A DNA stretch of 64,000 nt from Rhodoferax sp. BAB1 (lineage in GTDB: Bacteria > Pseudomonadota > Gammaproteobacteria > Burkholderiales > Burkholderiaceae_C), in assembly GCF_013334205.1 (NCBI RefSeq), contig NZ_CP054424.1, positions 516,001 through 580,000 of the forward strand, in the 5' to 3' direction. Both the position numbers and the translations under genes were made by a program. Positions 20,840 to 30,318 of the stretch are shown piece after piece. How positions within the stretch are numbered: the first letter of the stretch is position 1; each line of letters begins with the position of its first letter. A model generated the notes under the pieces. It saw only the letters and a program-made list of their open reading frames with translations. It did no database searches and was not told the origin of the DNA.

Positions 20840-21262
20840 TCATTCTTTCAGCGTGGAGAGGTAGGCCACCACGTCTTCGAGCTGCTGGGCGCTGAGCAGG
20901 GTCTTGCCTTCCCAGGCCCGGCCCACACGCGTCAGGCCGACGCTGCGGTAATAGGCCGGCATGATGCTGTCGGGGTTGAGGCGGCGCGGGTCCACCAGGC
21001 GCAGGCGCAATTGGGCCGGCGTCCAGCGCTGGCCGGCGCCCGCGAGATCGGGTGCCAGATTGCCCTGGAACCGTTCCTCGGGGATCGGCCCGCCGTGGCA
21101 CAAGAGGCACAGGCCGGTCTGGCGGCTGGCGACGATGGCACGCCCGCGCGTCGCATCGCCCAGCGCGCCTTCGAGTGCTGAGGGGATGCCATCGCCCACC
21201 ACGGTGACGGCCCCGCCCGCCAGGGGCAGGGCCAGCAGGGCGGCGGCGAACAGCAGTCTCAT
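20840..21262 (-). CDS. soxX: SoxX, monohaem c-type cytochrome
   Basis: This 140-residue protein has a signal peptide (MRLLFAAALLALPLAGG) and one haem c site CLLCH. NLAPDLAGAGQRWTPAQLRLRLVDPRRLNPDSIMPAYY supplies the Met ligand and the typical SoxX C-terminal pattern. It pairs with SoxA to form SoxAX. It starts only 9 nt after the molybdenum hydroxylase gene stop and ends 1 nt before the soxY start, so the hydroxylase and sox genes may share one transcript. A role as electron acceptor for the hydroxylase cannot be excluded, but the direct link to soxYZA favours SoxX. Confidence 0.9.
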   Translation of the reverse strand: MRLLFAAALLALPLAGGAVTVVGDGIPSALEGALGDATRGRAIVASRQTGLCLLCHGGPIPEERFQGNLAPDLAGAGQRWTPAQLRLRLVDPRRLNPDSIMPAYYRSVGLTRVGRAWEGKTLLSAQQLEDVVAYLSTLKE

Positions 21263-21271
21263 GGCCGGGGC

Positions 21272-23454
21272 TCAGGCGCGCCGCAGGTCCTGGCTCTTGA
21301 TCGGCAGTTCGCGGATGCGCTTGCCGGTGGCGGCAAAGATGGCATTGAGCACGGCCGGCGCGGCCACCGCGATGGTGGGTTCGCCCACACCGCCCCAGAA
21401 GCCGCCCGAAGGCATGACGATGGTCTCCACCGGCGGCATCTCGGCCAGGCGCAGCACGGGGTAGCTGTCGAAGTTCTTCTGCTCCACGGCACCGTCCTTG
21501 ACGGTGATCTCACCAAACAGCGCGGCCGACAGGCCATAGACGAAGGAGCCTTCCACCTGCGCCTCGATCTGCTGCGGGTTCACCGCATGGCCACAGTCGG
21601 TGGCCGCCACGATGCGGTGGATCTTGAGCTTGCCCTCGGCGCTGACCGAGACTTCGGCGCAGGCCGCCACATAACTGCCAAAGCCCATGGTCTGCGCCAG
21701 GCCGCGGTAAATGCCGGCCGGCGCCGGGGTGTCCCAGCCCACGCGCGCGGCCACGGCATTGAGCACGGCCAGGTGCTTGGGGTGATTGGCCATGAGCTTG
21801 CGGCGCAGGGCCAGCGGGTCCTGCCCGGTCGCATGCGCGATCTCGTCGAGGAAACACTCGAGGTAGATCGTGTTCTGGTTCAGGTTCACACCGCGCCAGA
21901 AGCCGGCCGGCACATGCGGGTTGCGCATGGCGTGGTCGATCAGCAGGTGGGGGAAGCTGTAGCCGATGGAGGCCTCGGGGCCCGAGGGGCTGAGGCCCTG
22001 GTAGACCACCATGTCCTTGCCGTCGCGCATGGCCTGCGGCGCCACCGTGGCCAGGATGGACTGGCCCGAAATGCGCATGTGCAGGCCGCTGATGTTGCCG
22101 TCCGCATCCAGCCCTGCGGTGAGCCTGGCGCTCGTGATCGGGTGGTAGAAGCAGTGCTGCATGTCTTCTTCGCGCGACCAGATCAGCTTGATCGGCGTGC
22201 CCGGCATGCTTTTGGCGAGCAGCACGGCTTGCGTGACGAAGTCGCTGCGGCCGCGCCGCCCGAAACCGCCGCCCAGTAGCTGCTTGTAGACCTCGCATTG
22301 CGTGGCCGGCAGGCCCGAGGCCTCGGCGGCGGCGGCCAGCGCCGCCTCGCCATTCTGCGTGGGCACCCAGACCTCGCAGCGCTCAGGCGTCCAGCGCGCC
22401 GTCGCGTTCATGGGCTCCATGCAGGCGTGGTTCTGGTAGGGGTAGTGGTAGACCGCCTCGATCTTGCGCGCGGCAGCGCTGATGGCGGCCGCAGCGTCGC
22501 CGTTGCTGTTGCCCACCGAGGTGGCGGGCACAGCCGGGTCCAGTCCGCCCTGCACCATGGCCCGGATGTCGGCCTGCGAGACCGCGGCGTTGGGGCCGTA
22601 GTCCCATTCGATGACCAGCGCGTCCAGCGCGGTCTTGGCGCCCCACCAGGTGGTGGCCACCACGGCCACGGCGCTGGGGCCGACCTGCACCACTTTTTTC
22701 ACGCCCAGGCGTCGCATGATGGCTGCGCCATTGAAGCTCTTGACCTTGCCGCCGAAGACCGGGCAGTCCTTGATGGCGGCGTTGAGCATGCCCGGCAGTT
22801 TCAGGTCGATGCCGTAGTCCTGCGCGCCGGTCGTCTTGCGATAGGTGTCCAGGCGCATGAGGCGCTGGCCGGCGATCTGCCAGGTCGAAGGGTCCTTGAG
22901 CACGATGCTGGCCGGATCGGGTGCGGTGAGCTGCCCGGCAGCAGCGGCGACCCGGCCGTAGATGGTGCGCCGTCCCGTGGGCGTGTGCGTGATCACGCCC
23001 GCGCTCGCGCTGCATTCGGCCGCCGGCACGCCCCAGGCATTGGCTGCGGCCTGCACCAGCATCACGCGTGCGATGGCACCGCCCTTGCGCACGTAGTCAT
23101 GCGACTCGCGGATGCCACGGCTGCCGCCGGTGGCGAAATTGCCCCAGATGCGCTTGCGTGCCAGGTTCTGGCCCGGCGTCGGGTACTCGGTGGTGACCCG
23201 TGCCCAGCTGCATTCCAGTTCCTCGGCCACCAGCTGGGCCAGGCCGGTCAGCGTGCCCTGGCCCATCTCGGAGCGGGCTATGCGGATGACCACCGTGTCG
23301 TCGGGTTTGACCACCACCCAGGCGTTGATCTCGGGCGGGGCATTGGCGGCCTGCGCCAGCGGCAGGTGGAAGCTCACCACCAGGCCGCCGGCAGCAGCAC
23401 CCGTGCTGGCCAGGAAACCGCGGCGCGAGAGTTCGGGGTTCAGGACGGGGCTGC

Positions 23455-23458
<4 letters not shown>
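21272..23458 (-). CDS. Molybdopterin-binding subunit of a xanthine oxidase family enzyme (isoquinoline 1-oxidoreductase beta-like)
   Basis: This 728-residue protein has an N-terminal Tat signal ([17 protein letters not shown]) and the molybdenum hydroxylase layout of the IorB type: [42 protein letters not shown], and the C-terminal [13 protein letters not shown], whose Glu is the catalytic base in this family. The Tat signal and pairing with a 2Fe-2S subunit predict a periplasmic heterodimer oxidising an aldehyde or N-heterocycle; the substrate cannot be told. The start at 23458 was chosen because the signal follows directly and it overlaps the 2Fe-2S gene stop by 4 nt. Confidence 0.92.
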
Positions 23459-23958
<500 letters not shown>

Positions 23959-24098
23959 CGTGTGCCTCCTTACGTGTGTGGCCTGCATGACCGGGTGATG
24001 CCGGTCCATGGGCTTTTATACGGGATTTCCTGCCCGGGTGCATGCCGTGGGCGGGTGCGCATGCAGGCCCGAGGGTTGAGGGTTTACCCGGAGCCGGC

Positions 24099-24380
24099 TC
24101 AGGCCGGCAACTGCAGGGCCGCCTTGTCCAGCCAGAGTTGCAGGCTGTCGAGAAGATCCTGCTGACTGAAGGAGCAGCTTTCCTCGGCAAACAGCGCACT
24201 CGACTCCAGCCGGTCCAGCAGGCCCAGCAGCACCTCGGTGTAGCGCGGTGGCAGCGCGACCAGCAGCTCGGCCTGCGCCCGTGCGTGCAGGCTGAACGCG
24301 CCGGGGCTGGTGGCGCCGCGGCGCAGCGCGTCGAACTCGGCCTGCAGCGGGGTGAGCAGGGTTGGCGGGGTGGTGCGCAT
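24099..24380 (-). CDS. Hypothetical protein, 93 residues
   Basis: This small soluble protein of unknown family is mostly helical by composition, with an orderly sequence (ALPPRYTEVLLGLLDRLES, SFSQQDLLDSLQLWLDKAAL). It has no signal peptide, no membrane segment and no recognised motif. It stands alone between the molybdenum hydroxylase genes and the divergent ion channel gene. Codon use and the absence of a better frame on either strand support it being real. No function is proposed. Confidence 0.6.
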   Translation of the reverse strand: MRTTPPTLLTPLQAEFDALRRGATSPGAFSLHARAQAELLVALPPRYTEVLLGLLDRLESSALFAEESCSFSQQDLLDSLQLWLDKAALQLPA

Positions 24381-24457
24381 GAGATCGGGGCTCCTGAAAG
24401 GCCGTGGCCGGGAGGCGAGGAGAATACCCCAGTTCCCACAGCAGCAGCGCCCGCACC

Positions 24458-25345
24458 ATGAGTACCTCCGCCTCCCATTCCGACCCGACGCAGGAGCCAG
24501 GCCGCCCGCAGACCGGCTGGCGTCTGACGCTCTACACCGTCATCTTCGAATCCGATACCCGCGCCGGCCGGCTGTTCGACATCTGGCTCATCGTCCTCAT
24601 CCTGGCCAGCGTGCTGGCCGTGGTGCTCGACAGCCTGCCGGGCCTGCCCGCCGGCCAGCGCGACATTCTCTACCGCACCGAGTGGCTGTTCACCGCGCTG
24701 TTCACCGTGGAGTACCTGGCGCGTCTGGCCTGCGTGCGCCAGCCCCTGCGTTACGCCCTGAGCTTCTACGGTGTCATCGACCTGCTGGCCCTGCTGCCCA
24801 CCTGGCTGGCCCTGCTGGTGCCCGAGGTGCACGCGCTGATCGACGTGCGTGTGCTGCGGCTGCTGCGGGTGTTCCGCATCTTCAAGCTCACCGCCTACCT
24901 GGCCGAGTTCCAGGCCCTGGGTGCCGCGCTGCGCGCGAGCCGGCGCAAGGTGCTGGTCTTCATCTCGGCGGTCATGATGATCGTGGTGGTGATGGGTACG
25001 CTGATGTACGTGGTCGAGGGGCAGGCCAACGGCTTCACCAGCATCCCCACCGCCGTCTACTGGGCCATCACCACCATGACCACCGTGGGTTTCGGCGACA
25101 TCACGCCCAAGACCGATCTGGGCCGTTTCATCGCCTCCTTCATGATGCTGCTGGGCTGGGGCACGCTGGCCGTGCCCACCGGCATCGTCACCGCCGAAAT
25201 GACGGCGCGCCGCCTGGGCAGCCAGCCGGTCTCGCGCACCTGCCCCGAGTGCCTGAAAGAAGGCCATGCGCCCGAGGCGCATTACTGCCTGCACTGCGGC
25301 ACCGCCCTGCCGTCGCTGGTGCGAGACGGGGAAGGTGTCAAATAA
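24458..25345 (+). CDS. Voltage-gated potassium channel family protein with C-terminal zinc ribbon
   Basis: This 295-residue protein has six membrane segments. The S4-like helix carries spaced Arg residues (DVRVLRLLRVFRIFKL), and the pore loop has the K+ selectivity filter TTVGFGDITP. The cytoplasmic tail ends in a treble-Cys/His ribbon (CPECLKEGH and YCLHCG) that probably binds zinc. Such short Kv-type channels form tetramers in the inner membrane. The start at 24458 was chosen over a frame from 24404 that begins in non-protein-like sequence. It is divergent from the 93-residue protein. Confidence 0.9.
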   Translation: MSTSASHSDPTQEPGRPQTGWRLTLYTVIFESDTRAGRLFDIWLIVLILASVLAVVLDSLPGLPAGQRDILYRTEWLFTALFTVEYLARLACVRQPLRYALSFYGVIDLLALLPTWLALLVPEVHALIDVRVLRLLRVFRIFKLTAYLAEFQALGAALRASRRKVLVFISAVMMIVVVMGTLMYVVEGQANGFTSIPTAVYWAITTMTTVGFGDITPKTDLGRFIASFMMLLGWGTLAVPTGIVTAEMTARRLGSQPVSRTCPECLKEGHAPEAHYCLHCGTALPSLVRDGEGVK

Positions 25346-25441
25346 GTCACGCCAGAGGCCGCTTTTTTGCTATCAAATTTGTACTGACCGGCCTGATGGG
25401 CGCACAATCTCTTCATCATTCTTCATGAACCTGGAGTTCCC

Positions 25442-25939
25442 ATGAAAAAGCTCAACCGCGGTTTCACGCTGATCGAACTGGTCATCGTGATCACCATCAT
25501 CGCCATCCTGGCCGCCATCGCGCTGCCGCGTTACATCGCCCTGCAGTCGGATGCCCGTGCAGCCAAACTGCAGGCTGCCGCTGGTAGCGTCCGGTCGGCC
25601 GCCGCCCTGGCCAAAGCCTTGTGCATCACCCAGACCGGCACGGGCTCCACCACCTTCCTGATGGCCGGCGGCTGCAACGTGGCTGCCGGTGCTACCGTTG
25701 GCATCGTCATGGACGGCCAGAACGTGCTGACAGCTTTTGCCTACCCCACGGCTGCGGCTGGCGGCATCCAGGCTGCTGCGCAACTGGGGGCCGACTACAC
25801 AGTCACGTTCGCAGGTGACGTGATGACGGTCCAGTCCCCTGGCGCGACGACCCCCGCCAACTGCCAGTTCACCTATACCTGGGCGCCGGTCGCCAACGGC
25901 GCGCCGACGGTCTCGACACCGGATATCAGCGGCTGCTGA
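25442..25939 (+). CDS. Type IV pilin-like protein (prepilin)
   Basis: This 165-residue protein has a short leader MKKLNRG then FTLIELVIVITIIAILAAIALP, the classic class III prepilin signal cut by PilD after Gly7 and N-methylated at Phe. The globular domain is Ala/Gly-rich and has Cys at residues 60, 77, 141 and the C-terminal residue, allowing disulfides. It stands alone, with no pil assembly genes nearby, so it may be a major or minor pilin, or a pseudopilin using machinery encoded elsewhere. Confidence 0.88.
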   Translation: MKKLNRGFTLIELVIVITIIAILAAIALPRYIALQSDARAAKLQAAAGSVRSAAALAKALCITQTGTGSTTFLMAGGCNVAAGATVGIVMDGQNVLTAFAYPTAAAGGIQAAAQLGADYTVTFAGDVMTVQSPGATTPANCQFTYTWAPVANGAPTVSTPDISGC

Positions 25940-25940
25940 T

Positions 25941-25970
25941 CCCGGCCCCCGGCCCCCGGCCCCCGGCTCC
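25941..25970. repeat. Short tandem repeat GGCCCCC
   Basis: Three full GGCCCCC units run from 25944 to 25964, with partial units on both sides, directly after the pilin stop codon and before the dioxygenase gene. Copy number could vary by slippage. Confidence 0.6.
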
Positions 25971-25997
25971 CGCAAGGGGCTGGTCACGGCAGGCACA

Positions 25998-26756
25998 ATG
26001 CCTGTCATGACCAGCCCCTTGTTTTTGCCCCCGGTCGTGGCACCGGCGGCCCTGGATAGCACCCTGCAGCAGCAGGGCCATGCCGTGCTCGACGCTGCCG
26101 CGGTCTGCGCCCTCAGCGGCTGCCGCCTGGAAGACCTCCTGGCCCTGCGCCCCTACTGGGACGAGCTGCCGCCCGACGCCTTCCTGAAGGACGGCGGCCG
26201 TTACCGGCGCCGGCGCCACTCCTGTTTCGTGCTCGATGGTGAGCAGCTCACCCAGGTGCCGCACCGCGCGCACTGGCAGCCGCTGGAGTACAACGCCCTG
26301 CACGGCGGCATGCAGCGCCTGTTCGAGCCGATGGCGCCGGCCATGGTGGCGAACCCCGCCTGGGCGCAGCTGCTGCGCTGGCTGGGGCAGGTGGCCTCGG
26401 CGCTCAAGGGGCGACAGCCCTGGTACATCGAGGCGCACCCCTTCCGCATCGACACCACCGACGGCATCGGCCGGCCCACGCCCGAAGGCGCACACCGCGA
26501 TGGCGTGGACCTGGTGGCCGTGTTTCTGGTGCAGCGGCGCGGTGTCAAGGGCGGGGAGACCCGTGTGTTCGAGGCGGCCGGTCCGAATGGCCAGCGCTTC
26601 ACGCTGAGTGAACCCTGGTCCCTGCTGCTGCTGGACGATGCACGTGTGATCCACGAGACCACGCCCATCCAGCCGGTGGCGCAGCCGGCCTACCGTGATA
26701 CGCTGGTCATCACGCTGCGCGCCGGCGCCTTCCAGGGCGAAGACGTTGCCCCCTGA
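25998..26756 (+). CDS. 2OG-Fe dioxygenase family protein (BsmA-like)
   Basis: This 252-residue soluble protein resembles the 2OG-Fe dioxygenase family that includes BsmA. EGAHRDGVDLVAVFLV contains the HxD iron pair, and a later His in ARVIHETTP would complete the facial triad, followed by YRDTLVITLR with an Arg for 2-oxoglutarate. The substrate is unknown; some relatives hydroxylate free amino acids. Starts at 25998 and 26007 (MTSPLF) are both possible. It is followed 21 nt later by a universal stress protein gene, so co-transcription is plausible. Confidence 0.82.
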   Translation: MPVMTSPLFLPPVVAPAALDSTLQQQGHAVLDAAAVCALSGCRLEDLLALRPYWDELPPDAFLKDGGRYRRRRHSCFVLDGEQLTQVPHRAHWQPLEYNALHGGMQRLFEPMAPAMVANPAWAQLLRWLGQVASALKGRQPWYIEAHPFRIDTTDGIGRPTPEGAHRDGVDLVAVFLVQRRGVKGGETRVFEAAGPNGQRFTLSEPWSLLLLDDARVIHETTPIQPVAQPAYRDTLVITLRAGAFQGEDVAP

Positions 26757-26777
26757 CACCCAGCAAGGAGACGAGCC

Positions 26778-27215
26778 ATGTTCAAGCACATCTTGGTGCC
26801 CGTCGACGGGTCCGAGACCGCACAGAAAGCGGTTCAGAAGGCCGCCGGCCTGGCCCAGGCTTTCGGCAGCCAGGTCACGGCCATCTACGTGATCGATCCC
26901 TATCCCTTCACCGGCCTGGGCAGCGATTTCGCCTACGGCCAGGCCGAGTACCTGAGCGCGGCCACGGCCGAGGCGAAAGAGGCCACCGAGGCGGCGCAGG
27001 CTACGCTGGCCCAGGCCGGTGTGCCGGTGACCACCCAGGTGATCGAGGCGCATGCCGCCTGGCGCGGCATCCTCGACACCGCCAAGACGCTGGGCGCCGA
27101 CCTCATCGTCATGGGCTCGCACGGCCGCCGTGGGGTGGAGAAGATCGTGCTGGGCAGCGTGGCGCAGCGCGTTCTTTCGCATGCGCACCTGTCGGTCTTC
27201 GTCGTGCGCGACTGA
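26778..27215 (+). CDS. Universal stress protein (UspA family)
   Basis: This 145-residue single-domain protein begins MFKHILVPVDGSETAQKAV and ends with the ATP-binding pattern GSHGRRGVEKIVLGSVAQRVLSH (G-x2-G-x9-GS), so it probably binds ATP. It has a good ribosome-binding site (AAGGAG) before the ATG. The role is general stress tolerance, inferred from the family. A perfect inverted repeat lies 30 bp after its stop. Confidence 0.93.
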   Translation: MFKHILVPVDGSETAQKAVQKAAGLAQAFGSQVTAIYVIDPYPFTGLGSDFAYGQAEYLSAATAEAKEATEAAQATLAQAGVPVTTQVIEAHAAWRGILDTAKTLGADLIVMGSHGRRGVEKIVLGSVAQRVLSHAHLSVFVVRD

Positions 27216-27244
27216 CCTCCACGCTCTGCTGTCGCGGTCATTCA

Positions 27245-27269
27245 TAAGCATGCATACCATGCATGCTTA
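27245..27269. promoter_or_regulatory. Perfect 11-bp inverted repeat (operator or terminator candidate)
   Basis: The arms are TAAGCATGCAT (27245-27255) and ATGCATGCTTA (27259-27269) with an ACC spacer. It lies between the universal stress gene and the chemoreceptor gene. Only a weak T-stretch follows, so a protein-binding site is as likely as a terminator. Confidence 0.5.
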
Positions 27270-27423
27270 CTTTTCACAAGCCATCGCATGCCCGCCGGGG
27301 TATGCATGTCGCATCCACGCATCGACCGGCCCTGGGCTCGTCGCCAAGCGGCGGCACTAGTTGTCGACTCCTGAGAATATTTGAGCGCGCACCGCGTGGA
27401 CCTCTCCATGGGCCACCGGGTGC

Positions 27424-27431
27424 GCCGATAA
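27424..27431 (+). promoter_or_regulatory. Possible sigma-28 (FliA) -10 element GCCGATAA
   Basis: GCCGATAA is an exact match to the FliA -10 consensus, 67 bp upstream of the chemoreceptor start, where flagellar-class promoters are common. No good TAAA -35 is seen at the expected distance, so the call is weak. Confidence 0.35.
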
Positions 27432-27497
27432 TTTTTTCTGTGTTGTCGCGCGCTGCGATTCCCACAACAAACAAATCAATCTAGAGGAGTTGCCTGG

Positions 27498-29147
27498 ATG
27501 AGCAACAGTGCGATGCTGGCCACGCGCCCCATGCCGACGAAGGTGCGCGCCGGTCACGAAGGATTCTTCACCTACCACGGCTTCTGGGCCCCGGGCGTTC
27601 GGCTGTTCCGCCAGATGCGCTTCATGTCCAAGGCCCTGGTGATTTCGCTGGCCTTCGTGCTGCCGCTGCTGGCCATGCTGGGTTTCCAGATCAGCAACCA
27701 GTACCTCAAGACCATGCGCGACCGCGAGACCGCGACACGCCAGCACGTCGAGATCGCGCACGGGCTGCTGGTCTGGGCGCAAGCCCAGGAGCAGGCTGGA
27801 AAGCTCAGCCGGGAACAGGCCCAGGAACTGGCACGTGATTCGGTCAGCCGGCTGCGTTACGAACGCGAGGAGTATTTCTGGATCAACGACATGCAACCGC
27901 GTGTCGTGATGCACCCGATCAAGCCCGAGCTCAACGGTCAGGACGTGTCGGACCTCAAGGATCCGAATGGCCTGCGGCTGTTCCAGGCTTTCGTCGCCAA
28001 GGTGCGCGCCGATGGCAAGGGTTTTGTCGCCTACCAGTGGCCCAAGCCGGGCGAGAGCCGTCCCGTGGACAAGATCTCGTATGTGATGGGCTTCGAGCCC
28101 TGGGGCTGGGTGATCGGTTCGGGCATCTACGTCAACGACGTGCAGAACGAGCTCAGGCAGCAGGTGCTGCTCGACGCGGGTGTCACCTTGTTTGCCCTGC
28201 TGTTCGCCGCCTATCTTTTTTTCTGCTTCTACCGGGTGATGGACGGTGGTCTGCGTGAAACCCGCCGCCACCTGCGCGCCATGACCAGCGGTGACCTGAC
28301 CACCACCCCCTCACCCTGGGGTCGTGACGAAGCGGCCCAGCTGATGATCGAGCTGCGCCACATGCAGGATTCGCTGCGCGACATGGTGGTGCAGGTGCGC
28401 CACGCCAGCGACGAGATCGTGCGCTCCAGCACCGAGTCGGCCCATGGCGCCACCGACCTTTCCGCGCGTACCGAGCAGGCCGCCGCCAGCCTGGAGGAGT
28501 CGGCCGCGTCGATGGAGCAGATCTCGGCCACCGTCAAGACCACGCAGTCGCACACCGAAGAGGCTTCGGGTGAAGCTCGGCACAACGCCGAGGCCGCCGT
28601 CCAGGGCGGGCGCATCATGCAGGAGGTGGTGAGCACCATGGAGCGCATCCGCCAATCCTCGGCCCAGATCGCCGAGATCATCGGCACCATCGACGGCATT
28701 GCCTTCCAGACCAATATCCTGGCGCTCAACGCCGCGGTGGAGGCGGCGCGCGCCGGGGAGCAGGGTAAGGGTTTTGCCGTGGTGGCCGGCGAGGTGCGCA
28801 TGCTGGCGCAGCGCAGCGCTGAAGCGGCGCGCGAGATCAAGGCGTTGATCGGCGGCAGCGTCGAGCAGGTGTCCATCGGCGCCAGTGTGGTGCAGCGCGC
28901 CGGTACCACCATCGAGGAGATCGTGGCTTCGGCCCGGCGCGTCAGCGAGCTGCTGGCCTCGATCGCGATCAGCGCGCGTGAGGAGCGGGTGGGCATCGGC
29001 CAGGTGGGCGAGGCCATCCAGGAACTGGACCGCATGACCCAGCAGAACGCCGCCCTGGTGCAGGAGACCGTGGGCACGGCCAATACCCTGAACGACCAGG
29101 CGCGGTACCTGGCGGACCAGGTGGCACGCTTCCGTTTGCCAGCCTGA
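27498..29147 (+). CDS. Methyl-accepting chemotaxis protein with periplasmic Cache domain
   Basis: This 549-residue chemoreceptor has an N-terminal cytoplasmic stretch (residues 1-45), TM1 (ALVISLAFVLPLLAMLGF) and a single-Cache type sensor with REEYFWINDMQPRVVMHP, GFVAYQWPKPGES and WGWVIGSGIYV. TM2 is near residue 240, followed by a HAMP-like linker and the signalling hairpin ([25 protein letters not shown]). Unlike the receptor at 14903 it has no C-terminal pentapeptide (ends FRLPA). An AGAGGAGTTG ribosome-binding site precedes the ATG. The ligand is probably a small organic acid, a guess from the Cache type. Confidence 0.92.
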   Translation: MSNSAMLATRPMPTKVRAGHEGFFTYHGFWAPGVRLFRQMRFMSKALVISLAFVLPLLAMLGFQISNQYLKTMRDRETATRQHVEIAHGLLVWAQAQEQAGKLSREQAQELARDSVSRLRYEREEYFWINDMQPRVVMHPIKPELNGQDVSDLKDPNGLRLFQAFVAKVRADGKGFVAYQWPKPGESRPVDKISYVMGFEPWGWVIGSGIYVNDVQNELRQQVLLDAGVTLFALLFAAYLFFCFYRVMDGGLRETRRHLRAMTSGDLTTTPSPWGRDEAAQLMIELRHMQDSLRDMVVQVRHASDEIVRSSTESAHGATDLSARTEQAAASLEESAASMEQISATVKTTQSHTEEASGEARHNAEAAVQGGRIMQEVVSTMERIRQSSAQIAEIIGTIDGIAFQTNILALNAAVEAARAGEQGKGFAVVAGEVRMLAQRSAEAAREIKALIGGSVEQVSIGASVVQRAGTTIEEIVASARRVSELLASIAISAREERVGIGQVGEAIQELDRMTQQNAALVQETVGTANTLNDQARYLADQVARFRLPA

Positions 29148-29154
29148 AACGGGT

Positions 29155-29694
29155 TCAGGCCCGGCGCCGGGCCTGCATCTCGGCGCCCATGGCCGCCTGT
29201 GTGGCCTCGCTCATGGCGGCACGCGCGGCGGGAAACACCAGTCCTTCCTCGGCCTCGATATGGCCTGCGTACACGCTGCGGAATTGCGCGATGGCGGTGC
29301 GGATGTCGGCCGGGACAGGCTCCTGGCAAGCGGGCTCGCGCCAGCGCAGCAGCGCCTCGCGCACCACGGCCCATCGTGTTTCCATCTGCCGGTGATCGGC
29401 CTGCAGGCGCTGGACAATGGCGCGCAAGGGGGCGTCGCCCTGTGCCAGCAGCAGGGGGAAGACGTGTTGCTCCTCGTCCTGGTGGTGCAGCGGTGCGGCG
29501 AGATCGAAGTAGCGCAGCACGTCGGCCGCTGCCGAACGCGTCTGGGCGTCGTGGCCCTTGTCGGCGATGTAGTCGACCAGGCGCCCCAGCAGGTCCAGGC
29601 TGCGCTGCACACGCTCGTGGCAGGCTTCCAGCATCTCGTAGGGTGCCTCGAAGCCCACGGCCGGGGCGTCGAAGCCGGGCAGGGCGGTGGCCAC
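29155..29694 (-). CDS. Hemerythrin domain-containing protein
   Basis: This 179-residue soluble helical protein has hemerythrin-type ligands: CHERVQRSL, HHQDEEQHVFPLLL, ADHRQME and HIEAEEGLVFP. It should bind a di-iron centre and O2 or NO, or act in iron/redox handling. It starts 4 nt after the PAS protein gene stop, so the two are probably co-transcribed. Convergent with the chemoreceptor gene upstream, so an energy or oxygen taxis link is possible but unproven. Confidence 0.87.
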   Translation of the reverse strand: MATALPGFDAPAVGFEAPYEMLEACHERVQRSLDLLGRLVDYIADKGHDAQTRSAAADVLRYFDLAAPLHHQDEEQHVFPLLLAQGDAPLRAIVQRLQADHRQMETRWAVVREALLRWREPACQEPVPADIRTAIAQFRSVYAGHIEAEEGLVFPAARAAMSEATQAAMGAEMQARRRA

Positions 29695-29698
29695 GGAC

Positions 29699-30145
29699 TC
29701 AGGCCGACGGCTTGGGCGCCGTCAGGTCGGCCAGCTGCTTGCGCAGGGCCTTCTCGTCGTTGAAGCGTTTGGTGGCGTCACGCGCCACGGCCAGCGAGCC
29801 CAGCATCTGGCCGGCCTCATTGCGCACCATCTCGAAGCTCATGTCCACGTAGATGAACTCCACGCTTTTGTGCAGCGAGCGCGTGATCATCGAGGTGCGC
29901 CCGGGTTTGACGCCGCCGCGCTCCAGCGCCTGGTTGAAACCGTCCCAGTGTGCCTTGCGCATGCGTTCGGGGATGATGAGGTCCAGGCTCTGGCCCACGG
30001 CTTCGGCTGCAGTCCAGCCGAATACCTTCTCGGCGCCGCCGTTCCAGACGCGGATGATGCCTTCGAGGTCACAGAAGATCAGCGCCTCCGGCATGTGACG
30101 CAGGATATGGGCGGCGGTGGATTCGAGGGTGAGGGCTGAGGTCAT
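29699..30145 (-). CDS. Single-domain PAS protein
   Basis: This 148-residue protein consists of one PAS domain: residues 15-50 include MPEALIFCDLEGIIRVWNGGAEKVFGW, then IIPERMRKAHWDGFNQAL and the PAC-like end GSLAVARDATKRF. No output domain follows; a short helix ends the protein. Such stand-alone PAS proteins may bind flavin, haem or a partner protein, but no specific cofactor residue is certain. It precedes the hemerythrin gene by 4 nt. Confidence 0.85.
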   Translation of the reverse strand: MTSALTLESTAAHILRHMPEALIFCDLEGIIRVWNGGAEKVFGWTAAEAVGQSLDLIIPERMRKAHWDGFNQALERGGVKPGRTSMITRSLHKSVEFIYVDMSFEMVRNEAGQMLGSLAVARDATKRFNDEKALRKQLADLTAPKPSA

Positions 30146-30276
30146 GGCTGTGCTGAAGAAGTATTTTCAAGACAGCCATAGCCTAGCCCAAGCCGTGCCA
30201 GCAGCCAATACGTCGAGAGAACTAGGCCCACACGTAAGGCTATTGCATGCTGCCGACCCATACCTCCAGCAGACTA

Positions 30277-30295
30277 TCCTGATGCTTTCCTGATG
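30277..30295 (+). promoter_or_regulatory. TCCTGATG direct repeat upstream of the KdpD-like gene
   Basis: TCCTGATG occurs at 30277-30284 and 30288-30295, spaced 11 bp, about one helical turn. The same octamer recurs once before kup at 32583-32590. It could be the binding site of the KdpE-like regulator; no experimental support is known to me. Confidence 0.35.
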
Positions 30296-30318
30296 GCACG
30301 GGTGGTACGCTGGCTGCC

